Shown here: in pieces, positions 10,214 to 19,153 of the stretch
Position numbering within the stretch: position 1 is the first letter of the stretch
How the letters are laid out: each line of letters starts with the position of its first letter
Source of the DNA: Azospirillum humicireducens
GTDB taxonomy: Bacteria; Pseudomonadota; Alphaproteobacteria; Azospirillales; Azospirillaceae
Direction: 5' to 3'
DNA length: 64,000 nt
Assembly (NCBI RefSeq): GCF_001639105.2
Contig: NZ_CP015285.1
Span: forward strand, 860,501-924,500
Translations under genes and position numbers: made by a program
Notes under the pieces: generated by a model
Told to the model about the DNA's origin: nothing
What the model saw: only the letters and a program-made list of their open reading frames with translations
Databases searched by the model: none

Positions 10214-10263
10214 CGCCGCTCATAACGGTGTTGTCGTCGGTTCGAATCCGGCCGGGCCCACCA
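10214..10263 (+). tRNA. 3' half of a tRNA (CAT anticodon, Met-type), probable att site
   Basis: The sequence matches tRNA positions 27-76. An anticodon stem CGCCG/CGGTG (10214-10218 with 10226-10230) closes the loop CTCATAA with anticodon CAT at 10221-10223. A T-stem GTCGG/CCGGC encloses loop TTCGAAT. It ends with the 3' acceptor strand CGGGCCC, discriminator A and encoded CCA (10261-10263). No matching GGGCCCG acceptor strand or D-arm lies upstream, so this is not a whole gene. Such 3' fragments are the footprint left at one end when an element integrates into a tRNA gene. The intact tRNA is expected beyond the left end of the window. Confidence 0.75.
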
Positions 10264-10581
10264 ACCAACCGCTCCCCGCGGCAAGGCGACGATGGCTGTA
10301 TCGCTATCTCCAGCGGTTATCGACATGCCCGGTTGAAGCCTTTTCGGCACAAGCGTGGCCGTCCCGCACAAATTTTGCTGCAAGCCTCACAAAGTCTGGA
10401 ATAAAGGATGCGCGGCGCGCGTTCGCACCCATATGCATCGGGTCTTCCCTTCGGCTGCAGGGTCGAACGGGCCGGCCCGGCCCTGGAGTTGCGGCGCCGT
10501 GTCGTCCCGTCCATCCTTTCGGGAGGAGGGGGGAAGTCATGGCGTGAGCCGTGGCGTGATCGGTAAGGATCGGGTGCGCGG
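10264..10581. other. intergenic region upstream of the ECF sigma gene
   Basis: No gene is supported. It separates the tRNA remnant from the sigma factor and contains one ECF-type promoter candidate at 10398-10423. The GC-rich inverted stretch around GGGCCGGCCCGGCCC (about 10469-10483) may form a hairpin. Confidence 0.4.
10398..10423 (+). promoter_or_regulatory. candidate ECF-type promoter (GGAAT-N17-CGTT)
   Basis: GGAAT (10398-10402), 17 bases, then CGTT (10420-10423). This is close to the GGAAC-N16/17-CGTT pattern of alphaproteobacterial ECF promoters. It is about 160 bp upstream of the sigma gene, so it could allow autoregulation. A single match in GC-rich DNA may be chance. Confidence 0.3.
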
Positions 10582-11091
10582 TTGAGCAAATTCGGGGTCG
10601 ATCTGGAAGTCCACATCGCGTCCTTGCGGCGCTATGCGCGTGCGCTGATGCGCAACAGCGCCGATGCGGAGGATCTGGTGCAGGAGGCGCTGACGCGCGC
10701 GGTGGCGCGCGCCGACAGCTTTCAGGCGGGGACGAACCTGCGGGCGTGGCTGTTCACCATCCTGCACAACGTCCACGTCAATCAGGTCCGTTCCAAGGCC
10801 GCCCGGCCGCAGGAGGTCGACGTCGACGACGTCGAATCGAAGCTGGTCAGCCCGGCCCGGCAGGAAGAACGTGTCGAATTGCGCGAGATGATGCGCGCGG
10901 TCGACGAGTTGCCGGAGGAACAGCGCAAGGTGCTGCTTCTGGTGGCGCTGGAGGGCCTGAAATACGACGAGGTCGCCGACATGCTCGGCGTGCCGATCGG
11001 GACCGTCATGTCGCGCCTGTCACGGGCGCGCGAGGCGGTGCGGGCGAAACTGGCGAACGAGGGTGGCGTCACCCTCCGGCGGGTGAAGTGA
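10582..11091 (+). CDS. ECF-family RNA polymerase sigma factor
   Basis: 169 residues from a TTG start; no earlier in-frame start was found. Region 2 is RYARALMRNSADAEDLVQEA (about 14-33) with LRAWLFTILHN after it. Region 4 is LPEEQRKVLLLVALEGLKYD (about 112-131) followed by GVPIGTVMSRLSRARE. This is the two-domain ECF architecture. It would redirect RNA polymerase to stress-responsive promoters. The stop overlaps the ATG of a membrane anti-sigma factor (TGATG), so the pair is co-translated and the factor is presumably held inactive at the membrane until a signal arrives. The inducing signal is not evident. Confidence 0.9.
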   Translation: MSKFGVDLEVHIASLRRYARALMRNSADAEDLVQEALTRAVARADSFQAGTNLRAWLFTILHNVHVNQVRSKAARPQEVDVDDVESKLVSPARQEERVELREMMRAVDELPEEQRKVLLLVALEGLKYDEVADMLGVPIGTVMSRLSRAREAVRAKLANEGGVTLRRVK

Positions 11092-12038
11092 TGAGCGCGC
11101 ATCAAGGCATAGGGCGGGTTACCGAGGACGAACTCCACGCCTACGTGGACGGACAGCTGGACGGCAGCCGCCGTCTGGCGGTCGAGCGATGGCTGGCCGA
11201 GGATCCCGACGCGGCCCGCCGGGCGGAGGATTACCGCGCCCAGGCGACGCTTCTGCACGAGATGTTCGACACCGTCCTGCGCGAGCCGCCGAGCGATACG
11301 GTTCAGGAACTGTCCGACAGGCTGAAGGGACGCATCGCCTTCAACGACAACCGCCCGGCCTGGCACGCCCGCCCGCTGGTCCGGTTCGCCGCCGCGGTGA
11401 TGCTGCTGGTGGCCGGTGCGGCCGGCGGCTGGTTGGGCCGCGGCGCCGAACAGCAGGCCGGCGCTCCCGTCGCCCAGCAGCGCCAGACGCTCGCCACCTT
11501 CGCCCAGGAAGCCACCCAGGCGCACCGTTTCTACACGTCGGACGAACGTTTCCAGGTGGAACTCGGCGCCGACAACCAGGACGAGCTGAATGGCTGGCTG
11601 TCCAAGCGGGTCGGCCGCGACGTGTTCGGTCCGGATCTGGGCCGCGTCGGCTATCGGCTGATCGGCGGCCGGTCGCTGCCGACCGACATGGGCGCCGGTG
11701 CGCAGTACATGTACGCCAACGACGCCAACAAGCGGATCACCCTGTTCGTCGGCGCTCCCCAGAGCGGCAACCAGTCCAGCTTCAGCTTCACCCAGAACGG
11801 CGACGTCGCCACCTTCTACTGGGTGGAAGGGCAACTCGCCTATGCGCTGGCCGGCCGCCTGTCGAAGGAGGAGCTGCTGGAGATCGCCAAGGCCGTCTAC
11901 CAGGACGTCAAGGCCGGCCCGCCGCGCCGCGAGCCGCCGCCCGACCACCAGCAACAGCAGCAACCCCAGCCGCAGCAGCAGGAGCAGCCGGCAAGCGTGC
12001 AGCCGGTCAGCGATACGCACAAGCCGAAGGAAAGCTGA
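11091..12038 (+). CDS. transmembrane anti-sigma factor
   Basis: 315 residues. The cytoplasmic N-terminus begins VTEDELHAYVDGQLDGSRRL (about 10-29), the usual sigma-binding start of these proteins, but no HxxxCxxC zinc motif is seen. One membrane span lies at about 97-116. The periplasmic part (about 117-280) is followed by a tail very rich in Gln and Pro. The start overlaps the sigma gene stop. It should sequester the ECF factor. The internal periplasmic domain is not assigned to a known sensor fold. Confidence 0.85.
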   Translation: MSAHQGIGRVTEDELHAYVDGQLDGSRRLAVERWLAEDPDAARRAEDYRAQATLLHEMFDTVLREPPSDTVQELSDRLKGRIAFNDNRPAWHARPLVRFAAAVMLLVAGAAGGWLGRGAEQQAGAPVAQQRQTLATFAQEATQAHRFYTSDERFQVELGADNQDELNGWLSKRVGRDVFGPDLGRVGYRLIGGRSLPTDMGAGAQYMYANDANKRITLFVGAPQSGNQSSFSFTQNGDVATFYWVEGQLAYALAGRLSKEELLEIAKAVYQDVKAGPPRREPPPDHQQQQQPQPQQQEQPASVQPVSDTHKPKES

Positions 12039-12063
12039 GGGGCGCAAGCGTCTCGGGTGCTTC

Positions 12064-12523
12064 TTACCGGTCCAGCAACTGCGGCTTCAACCAGTCGCGC
12101 ACCTCGCGGCAGACCGCTGCCGAGGCCTCGAACATTGCGGGGCCGTTGCCTGGATGAGAACGGCGCTGCCGAAGGAATGGCCGGCCAGCGCCTCATGGTG
12201 GATGCCTTGGCGGCCGAGAAAGCTCAGCCAGCACCGCACTCGTAGACGGCCTGATCGAGGTCTTGCGGATCGTGGAACCGCGACGACGCGATGCCGTCGG
12301 CTGTCAGGTCGGCTGTCAGGTTGGCGGCCAGCCGCGGGTAGAGCCCGCGCGCCGGCGTGTCGAAGCCGCCGACCACCCCGCCGACCCACAGCACCACGAG
12401 AGCCCCGTCCGGTAACGGGTAATAGCGAGCTTCCAGCCGGCCGCGGTCGGTTTCCAGCACTGCCGTCCGGAACCCTTTGCCCCCGGCGATGCCCATCCTG
12501 GCTTCCAAAGGCGGTACGGCCAT
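12064..12523 (-). pseudogene. decayed alpha/beta hydrolase
   Basis: Reading in reverse, an N-terminal part starts at 12523 (MAVPPLEARMG) and runs through LVVLWVGGVVGGFDTPARGL to YECGAG, then stops at 12224. The nucleophile elbow AGHSFGSAVLIQA follows in a second frame. A plausible C-terminus, MFEASAAVCREVRDWLKPQL, follows in the third frame and stops at 12064. In intact family members roughly 80 residues separate the elbow from that C-terminus, and here they are missing. The locus therefore has at least two frameshifts plus an internal deletion. It sits convergent with the anti-sigma gene. Confidence 0.7.
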
Positions 12524-12681
12524 CTTCCCTTCGGATCTTTGCTGCCGATGGTAACAGCGGGGACGCCGCAGGGTTGCCAGGCAGCCGGTCATGCGCCGTG
12601 CGGGTCATGTCCTGAGGCAACGAAGCCGCAACCCGGCTGTTCTCCATCCATAGGTGTTGCACAGACGGGAAAGGAGCGGCG

Positions 12682-13512
12682 ATGGCGTCGAACAGTTTGA
12701 CCGGTCAGGGGCGTTGGCCACAGTCGGACTCCCTGCGGTCGGGCTTCGGCCTGATCGGGTCGGCCGATACCGCGACCGGAGGCCGCTGGCTGGCGATGGC
12801 GGGCGGCACCGCGCTTGGCGTGCTGGGACTCAGGCGGTCGGGATGGGGCGGGGCGATGCTGGCGCTTGGCGGGGCCGGCCTGTTCGCTGCCGGCGCCCTG
12901 GGCCTGCGGCCCTTTGGCGGCCGGGCCTTGCGCGCTGCTCCCGATCCCGGCGGCTGGCGCAGTCATGATTTGGCATCGCGCCGCCGGTCGCTGACGCCGG
13001 AACGCACCCAGGCGGTCGTGACCATCGCATCCGAACCGGGAACGGTGTTCCGCTTCTGGCGCAATTTCGCCAACCTGCCGAAGCTGATGCCACAGTTGGA
13101 GCGGGTCGACGTGCTGTCTGCCACCGAAAGCCGATGGATCGCCATATCCGGCGGGAAGCCGGGCAGTGAAGCGGTGAACTGGCGTTGCGTGCTCGACCGC
13201 GTCGACGAGGACCGGCTGCTGACCTGGCATACGGTGGGTGAGACGGCGCTGCCGCACCGAGCCTCGCTGATGCTGACCCCGGCGCCGGGCGACCGTGGGA
13301 CGGAGGTGCGGCTGACGCTGGTCTATCGCATTCCGGCCACGGAGGTCGCCGCGCGTCTCGGCGTCACTCCGGAAGCCCAGGCCGAGGAGGCTCTGCGCCG
13401 GCTGAAGCAGCGGGTCGAGACGGGCGAGCTGGCCACCATCGACCGCCAGCCCCGCGGAAGCGGGAGTGGGAATGGAGCGGGCAACGGCACCTTCCGGGAG
13501 GCGATGGAATGA
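12682..13512 (+). CDS. SRPBCC-family (cyclase/dehydrase-like) membrane-anchored protein
   Basis: 276 residues with a GGAG site 6 bp ahead of the ATG. Two hydrophobic glycine-rich segments (about 36-52 and 55-74) precede a START/SRPBCC-like domain at about 105-245. That domain begins with TVFRFWRNFANLPKLMPQLE and includes NWRCVLDRVDEDRLLTWHTV. The tail is Gly/Ser/Asn-rich. The family binds hydrophobic ligands; the ligand here is unknown. Its stop overlaps the start of the zinc alcohol dehydrogenase (ATGA), so the two products are probably made together. Confidence 0.75.
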   Translation: MASNSLTGQGRWPQSDSLRSGFGLIGSADTATGGRWLAMAGGTALGVLGLRRSGWGGAMLALGGAGLFAAGALGLRPFGGRALRAAPDPGGWRSHDLASRRRSLTPERTQAVVTIASEPGTVFRFWRNFANLPKLMPQLERVDVLSATESRWIAISGGKPGSEAVNWRCVLDRVDEDRLLTWHTVGETALPHRASLMLTPAPGDRGTEVRLTLVYRIPATEVAARLGVTPEAQAEEALRRLKQRVETGELATIDRQPRGSGSGNGAGNGTFREAME

Positions 13513-14690
13513 AGGCGCTCTGCTGGAACGGAACCAACGACCTGCGGGTGGAGCGCGTGCCCGACCCGGTGCTGGTCAATCCGCATGACGTGATCGTTAG
13601 GGTGGCGCTGTCGTCGGTCTGCGGATCCGATCTGCATCTGATCGACGGCTATGTGCCCACCATGCGGCCCGGCGACATCATTGGCCACGAATTCCTGGGC
13701 GAGATCGTCGAGAAGGGGCCGGAGGTCCGCTATCTCAACCGCGGCGACCGGGTCATCACCATTTCGGTGATCGGCTGCGGCCATTGCGGCCATTGCCGGC
13801 ATGGCGAAAGCTCGCTGTGCGACAACTCCAACCCCAACCCGGACTATGCCCGCACCGCCTATGGCCATTGCGGCGCCGGCATCTTCGGCTACAGCCACGC
13901 CTTCGGCGGCTATGCCGGCAGCCATGCCGAGTATGTTCGGGTTCCCTACGCCGACTTCAACGCCGTCCGCGTTCCGGATGGGGTGAGCGACGAGAAGGCG
14001 CTGTTCGTGTCCGATGCGGTGCCGACCGGCTACATGGCCGCCGACATGGCCGGCATCGAGCCGGGCGATGTGGTGGCGGTATGGGGCTGCGGCGGCGTCG
14101 GCCAGATGGCGATCCGCAGCGCCTATCTGCTGGGGGCGGAGCGGGTGATCGGCATCGACCGCTTCCCCGACCGGCTGCGCGCCGCCCAGATGAAGGCGGG
14201 GGCGGAGACGCTGGACTACAGCCGCGTCGACATCTTCGACGCGCTGCAGGCGATGACCGGCGGGCGCGGTCCGGATGTCTGCATCGACGCCGTCGGGATG
14301 GAGGCCGACAGTGCGTCCAATCCGGTGGAGGATCTGTACGACCGGGCCAGGCAGGCGGTTGGGTTGCAGACCGACCGGCCCGCGGTGCTGCGCCAGATGA
14401 TCGAGAGCTGCCGCAAGGGCGGCACCCTGTCGATCGTCGGTGTCTATGGCGGGCTGATCGACAGGTTTCCGATGGGGGCGGCGATGAACAAGGGCCTGAC
14501 CTTCCGTATGGGCCAGCAGAACGGCCAGCGCTATGCCGAGCGCCTGTTCGAACATATCCGCAAGGGCGAGCTGGACCCGTCATATCTGCTGACTCACCGG
14601 ATGCCGCTGGAGGAAGGGCCGCAAGGCTACCGCATGTTCAAGGAGAAGACCGGCGACTGCCTGCGCGTCGTCTTCGCCCCGCAAGGCTGA
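13509..14690 (+). CDS. zinc-dependent alcohol dehydrogenase (formaldehyde dehydrogenase-like MDR)
   Basis: 393 residues. The catalytic zinc ligands appear as Cys38 (VCGSD) and His60-Glu61 (GHEFLGE). The structural zinc loop has Cys90, Cys93, Cys96 and Cys104. The Rossmann motif is WGCGGVGQMA at about residues 194-203. The insertion DAVGMEADSASNPVEDLYDR resembles glutathione-independent formaldehyde dehydrogenase-type members of the MDR superfamily. It should oxidise an alcohol or aldehyde hydrate with NAD; the substrate cannot be read from sequence. It is translationally coupled to the SRPBCC gene, and a small gene follows 19 bp later, so a three-gene operon is likely. Confidence 0.85.
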   Translation: MKALCWNGTNDLRVERVPDPVLVNPHDVIVRVALSSVCGSDLHLIDGYVPTMRPGDIIGHEFLGEIVEKGPEVRYLNRGDRVITISVIGCGHCGHCRHGESSLCDNSNPNPDYARTAYGHCGAGIFGYSHAFGGYAGSHAEYVRVPYADFNAVRVPDGVSDEKALFVSDAVPTGYMAADMAGIEPGDVVAVWGCGGVGQMAIRSAYLLGAERVIGIDRFPDRLRAAQMKAGAETLDYSRVDIFDALQAMTGGRGPDVCIDAVGMEADSASNPVEDLYDRARQAVGLQTDRPAVLRQMIESCRKGGTLSIVGVYGGLIDRFPMGAAMNKGLTFRMGQQNGQRYAERLFEHIRKGELDPSYLLTHRMPLEEGPQGYRMFKEKTGDCLRVVFAPQG

Positions 14691-14709
14691 GGAGAGAAGG
14701 GAGAGCGCG

Positions 14710-14964
14710 ATGGAACTGGTCTACGTCTATCCCGCCGAGCGCGGCCGGGGTGTGGAGGCCGAGATCGTCGGCATCCTGCGTGACCGCTTCGGCACCGTGG
14801 TGCAGACGGGGCGGGAGGAGCGCGATGCCGAACGCGGCGACCGTATGGACGTGCTGGTGACGCTGGAAGTCAGCAACGACAAGGTGGAAGCGGCGCTGAC
14901 CGCGCTGCGGGCCCACCCGCTGGTGATCGACGCCGCCGCGCGCAGCTTTGGCGAGCGGGTTTGA
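14710..14964 (+). CDS. small hypothetical protein
   Basis: 84 residues, AGGGAGAG ribosome site before the ATG. An alpha/beta sandwich is suggested by MELVYVYPAERG, VLVTLEVSNDKVEAALTALR and PLVIDAAARSFG, somewhat like small ferredoxin-like or ACT-type folds. No family is recognised. It follows the dehydrogenase by 19 bp and probably shares its transcript. Confidence 0.55.
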   Translation: MELVYVYPAERGRGVEAEIVGILRDRFGTVVQTGREERDAERGDRMDVLVTLEVSNDKVEAALTALRAHPLVIDAAARSFGERV

Positions 14965-15114
14965 GCGCGGGAGGATAGGTGGGGGCATTCGACGGCCGAC
15001 ACTCCTCCCACCTTCAGAAACATATTTCCGCCTGCCTGCGTGACCTCGCCGCCCCGCTCCTGTTGACCGTGACCGTAGGGCAAGTCCGCCTGACGCCATC
15101 GGGGGCCAGCCGCT

Positions 15115-17109
15115 GTGACATTATCCGCCGCCGTTCCACCGGCCGAACAGCCTGGTGCAACCGCCGAACGCCGCTGTCCCGTCGGGGTCGAACTGCTGCC
15201 CACCGGTGCGCACGCACGGGTCTGGGCACCCAACGCGAAGCGGGTCGAACTGGTGGTCGAGCCGGACGGACGGGCCACCGTGCTGGATGGCGAGGGGAAC
15301 GGCTATTTCTCCGGCACCGTGGCGGGGCTGGAGGCCGGCGGGCTCTACCGGTTCCGGCTGGACGGCGGCGGGACGCTCTATCCCGACCCGATGTCGCGCT
15401 TTCAGCCCGGCGGGCCGCATGGTCCCTCGCAGCTGGTCGATCCGCACCGCTTCGCCTGGACCGACCGGGAGTGGCGCGGCCGGTCCATCGGGGGCCAGGT
15501 GATCTACGAGATGCACATCGGTACCTTCACACCGGAAGGCAGGTGGGATGCGGCGTTGCGGGAACTGCCGGCGCTGGCCGACCTCGGCGTCACGGTTCTG
15601 GAACTGATGCCGGTGTCGGAGTTTCCCGGCCGCTTCGGCTGGGGCTATGACGGGGTGAACCTGTTCGCGCCGACCCGGCTCTATGGCGATCCCGACGCCA
15701 TGCGCCGCTTCGTGGACGAGGCGCACCGGCTGGGGCTCGCCGTCATCCTCGACGTCGTCTACAACCACTTCGGTCCGGACGGCAATTACCTGAAATGCTT
15801 CGCCGACGACTATTTCACCGACCGTTACAAGAATGAGTGGGGCGAGTCGATCAACTTCGACGGTCCCAATTCCGCACCGGTGCGGGAGTTCTTCCTGTCG
15901 AACGCCGCCTTCTGGATCGAAGAATATCACTTGGACGGGCTGCGGCTGGACGCGACCCAATCGATCTTCGACAGCGGTGAACCGCATATCCTGACGGAGA
16001 TCTCCCGCACCGTGCGCAAGGCCGCCGGTGACCGCGCCGCCATCCTGGTGGGGGAGAACGAGCCGCAGCATGCCAGCATGGTGAAGCCGGCGGACGAGGG
16101 AGGCTGCGGGCTCTGCGCCCTCTGGAACGACGATTTCCATCATTCGGCCATGGTGGCGCTGACCGGCCGGAGGGAGGCCTACTACACCGATTATCGCGGC
16201 ACGCCGCAGGAATTGGTGTCGGCGATGAAGTACGGCTTCCTCTACCAGGGGCAGTGGTATCGTTGGCAGGGAAAGCGCCGCGGTATGCCCGCATTCGGGC
16301 TTTCCCGGTCGGCTTTTGTCACCTTCCTGCAGAACCATGACCAGATCGCCAACTCCGCCCGTGGGCTGCGCCTGCACGCGCTCACCTCGCCGGGCCGGCT
16401 GCGTGCGATGACGGCGCTCATGCTGCTGGGCCCCGGCACGCCGATGCTGTTTCAGGGGCAGGAGTTCGCGGCCGGCACGCCTTTCCTCTATTTTGCCGAC
16501 CACAAGCCGGAACTGGCCGGTCTGGTGGAAACGGGCAGGGCGGAGTTCCTGGCCCAGTTTCCCAGCATCGCTTCCTCGCCGATGCGCAACGGGCTGCCCA
16601 AGCCGCAAGCGGAGGAGAGCTTCACCCGTTGCAAGTTGGACCATGCGGAGCGGGAGACGAATGCCCATGTCTGGGCGCTGCACCGCGACCTTCTGCGCCT
16701 GCGCCGGCAGGATCATGTCTTCGCCGCCCAGCGTGTCGGCGGCCTGGACGGAGCCGTTCTGGCGGAGGAGGCCTTCGTCCTGCGCATCTTCGGCGAGGAG
16801 GAGGGCGACGACCGGCTTCTGTTGCTCAATCTGGGGCGCGACCTGAGCCTGAGGGTTCTGGCGGAGCCGCTGCTCGCGCCGCCGCGGGACGGCGCCTGGA
16901 CGGTTTTGTGGTCGAGCGAGGAGCCGCTCTATGGCGGCTGCGGCACGGCGCCGGTCGAACAGCCATGCGGCGCGTGGCGGTTGCCGGGACAAGCCGCCCT
17001 GGTGTTGGGCCCGGCTGGTGACTTTCCGACGAAAAGCGACGGCACCGGGGGCAACACGACCCCCATCATCGTGGTTTCCAAAGGGTCGGAAACCGAAAGC
17101 AGATCGTAG
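15115..17109 (+). CDS. treZ: malto-oligosyltrehalose trehalohydrolase
   Basis: 664 residues from a GTG start. An N-terminal CBM48-like domain (about 18-105) precedes a GH13 barrel. Catalytic motifs are LRLDATQSI (nucleophile Asp, about 279), LVGENEP (acid Glu, about 314) and the TreZ-type FLQNHDQIANSARG (Asp about 409). The enzyme releases trehalose from maltooligosyltrehalose made by TreY. TreY itself is not in the window. The C-terminus carries about 25 extra Ser/Thr-rich residues. A debranching-type enzyme begins 7 bp after the stop, so the pair probably works in glycogen-to-trehalose conversion. Confidence 0.88.
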   Translation: MTLSAAVPPAEQPGATAERRCPVGVELLPTGAHARVWAPNAKRVELVVEPDGRATVLDGEGNGYFSGTVAGLEAGGLYRFRLDGGGTLYPDPMSRFQPGGPHGPSQLVDPHRFAWTDREWRGRSIGGQVIYEMHIGTFTPEGRWDAALRELPALADLGVTVLELMPVSEFPGRFGWGYDGVNLFAPTRLYGDPDAMRRFVDEAHRLGLAVILDVVYNHFGPDGNYLKCFADDYFTDRYKNEWGESINFDGPNSAPVREFFLSNAAFWIEEYHLDGLRLDATQSIFDSGEPHILTEISRTVRKAAGDRAAILVGENEPQHASMVKPADEGGCGLCALWNDDFHHSAMVALTGRREAYYTDYRGTPQELVSAMKYGFLYQGQWYRWQGKRRGMPAFGLSRSAFVTFLQNHDQIANSARGLRLHALTSPGRLRAMTALMLLGPGTPMLFQGQEFAAGTPFLYFADHKPELAGLVETGRAEFLAQFPSIASSPMRNGLPKPQAEESFTRCKLDHAERETNAHVWALHRDLLRLRRQDHVFAAQRVGGLDGAVLAEEAFVLRIFGEEEGDDRLLLLNLGRDLSLRVLAEPLLAPPRDGAWTVLWSSEEPLYGGCGTAPVEQPCGAWRLPGQAALVLGPAGDFPTKSDGTGGNTTPIIVVSKGSETESRS

Positions 17110-17116
17110 GCCAACC

Positions 17117-19153
17117 ATGGTTGATTTCGTTCGCACCCTGTCACACGACGTGCTGGCCACCGGTCCCGACAGTACGGGAACCCGGGAATGGCTCGTCGCA
17201 AACGGACTCGGCGGCTATGCCTCGGGCGCCATATCAGGGGCGGTGACCAGGCGGTACCACGGGCTTCTGATCGCGGCGCTGCCGGCTCCGTTGGGCCGGG
17301 TGCTGATGTTGAGTCAGCTGAGCGATGTCGTCGTCGATGCCGACGGGCACGAATACTGGCTGAGCAGCCGCGAGGCGAACGGCGACCCGCGGGAGGATGG
17401 GCAGACCGCCGCCTTGCAGGAATTCCGCATGGAGGCGGGACTTCCCGTCTGGCGTTTCCGGGCCGGTGGCGCGGTGATCGAGAAGCAGGTCGTTCTGCCG
17501 CATGGCCAGAACATCGTCCATGTCACCTACCGCGTGCTGGAGGCGAAGACGCCGGTCCAGTTGCGGCTGCGGCCGGTGCTGGCATTCCGCAGGTTGGAAT
17601 CGGCGGTGGACCAGCCCTTGGCCGGAGCCTATCGCATCGCCGCGGCGGGCCAGCGCTATGAGGTCTCGGCCGGTCCCGACCTGCCGGTTCTGCGCATGGC
17701 GATCGAGGGCGGCGATTTCCCGATGACGCTCGACGGCGGCGTTCGGCGCGAGGTCTATTACCGGGTCGAGGAAGAGCGCGGCTACCAAGCCCGAGGAACC
17801 CTGTGGACGCCCGGCTATTTCAGCGGCGAGGTCGGGGCCGGACAGAGCATCACCTTCGCAGCCGCGACCGAGGAGTGGTGGCGGCTGGAGGCCCTTCCGC
17901 CGACCGACGTGCTGGGGTTCGAGACCGAACGCCGCCGCCGCATCATCCAGAACGCCCATCCCAGCCTGCGGCACGGTGCGATGGCGGAACTGGTGCTGTC
18001 CGCCGACAGCTTCCTGTTCGTGCCGGCCGGCCGTGTCGCCGATCAGATGCGGGCGCGGGCGGAGGGGGAAGAGGTTCGGACGGTGATCGCCGGCTACCAC
18101 TGGTTCACCGACTGGGGCCGCGACACCATGATCGCGCTGGAAGGGCTGACGCTGGCCACCGGCCGACACATGGAGGCGGGGTGGATCCTGCACACCTTCG
18201 GTCATTACATCCGCGACGGACTGATCCCCAACATGTTCCCCGACGGCAAGGACCGCGGGCTGTACCACACCGCCGACGCCACCCTGTGGTTCTTCCACGC
18301 GCTGCACCGCTATCTGGGCGTCACCGGCGACCGCGACACGCTGCGCCTGCTGCTGCCCAAGCTGCGCGAGGTGATCGATTTCCATCGTCGTGGCACCCGC
18401 TTCGGCATCGGCGTCGATCCCAAGGATGGACTGCTGCGCCAGGGGCAGGAGGGCTACCAGCTGACCTGGATGGACGCCAAGGTGGACGACTGGGTGGTCA
18501 CGCCGCGCCGGGGCAAGGCGGTGGAGATCAACGCGCTGTGGCACAACGCGCTCCGCCTGATGGCCGGCTGGCTGCGCGAGGAGGACGGCGAAGCCGCCGC
18601 CCGCCCGCTGGACGACCTGGCCGACCAGGCGCGTGCCTCCTTCAATGCGCGGTTCTGGTGTCCGTCGGCAGGACACCTGTTCGATGTGGTGGATGGCGAG
18701 CATGGCGACGACATCGCCTGCCGTCCCAACCAGATCTTCGCCGTCTCGCTCGACCATCCGGTGCTGGAGCGCGAGCGGTGGGAGCCGGTGGTGGAGACGG
18801 TGCGCAAGAGCCTGCTGACGCCGGTCGGGCTGCGGTCGCTGGCGCCTGGTTGCCGCGACTACAAGGCGAAGTATTTCGGCGACCTGCGGGCGCGCGACGC
18901 CGCCTATCACCAGGGCACCGTCTGGGGCTGGCTGATCGGCCCCTATGTCGATGCGTGGCTGAAGCTGCACCCGCAGGACAAGAAGAGCGCACGCCAACTG
19001 TTGGAAGGCTTCCTTCCCCATTTGGACGAGGGCGGCATCGGAACCATCAGTGAGATCTTCGACGCCGAGCCGCCCTTCACCCCGCGTGGGTGCATATCCC
19101 AGGCCTGGAGCGTGGCTGAGGTGCTGCGCTGCTGGGTGAAGACCGACGGATAG
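17117..19153 (+). CDS. glycogen-debranching-type enzyme (amylo-alpha-1,6-glucosidase family)
   Basis: 678 residues from the ATG at 17117. The N-terminal beta domain starts with EWLVANGLGGYASGAISGA and TRRYHGLL, typical of the bacterial GDE N-terminal domain. The C-terminal (alpha/alpha)6 barrel has WFTDWGRDTMIALEGL (about 330-345), GLIPNMFPDG, QLTWMDAKVDDW and YHQGTVWGWLIG. These are hallmarks of the GH133/GDE_C family, which removes alpha-1,6 branches or linkages from alpha-glucans. It directly follows treZ and would supply linear glucan for the trehalose route. The exact specificity is inferred. Confidence 0.85.
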   Translation: MVDFVRTLSHDVLATGPDSTGTREWLVANGLGGYASGAISGAVTRRYHGLLIAALPAPLGRVLMLSQLSDVVVDADGHEYWLSSREANGDPREDGQTAALQEFRMEAGLPVWRFRAGGAVIEKQVVLPHGQNIVHVTYRVLEAKTPVQLRLRPVLAFRRLESAVDQPLAGAYRIAAAGQRYEVSAGPDLPVLRMAIEGGDFPMTLDGGVRREVYYRVEEERGYQARGTLWTPGYFSGEVGAGQSITFAAATEEWWRLEALPPTDVLGFETERRRRIIQNAHPSLRHGAMAELVLSADSFLFVPAGRVADQMRARAEGEEVRTVIAGYHWFTDWGRDTMIALEGLTLATGRHMEAGWILHTFGHYIRDGLIPNMFPDGKDRGLYHTADATLWFFHALHRYLGVTGDRDTLRLLLPKLREVIDFHRRGTRFGIGVDPKDGLLRQGQEGYQLTWMDAKVDDWVVTPRRGKAVEINALWHNALRLMAGWLREEDGEAAARPLDDLADQARASFNARFWCPSAGHLFDVVDGEHGDDIACRPNQIFAVSLDHPVLERERWEPVVETVRKSLLTPVGLRSLAPGCRDYKAKYFGDLRARDAAYHQGTVWGWLIGPYVDAWLKLHPQDKKSARQLLEGFLPHLDEGGIGTISEIFDAEPPFTPRGCISQAWSVAEVLRCWVKTDG

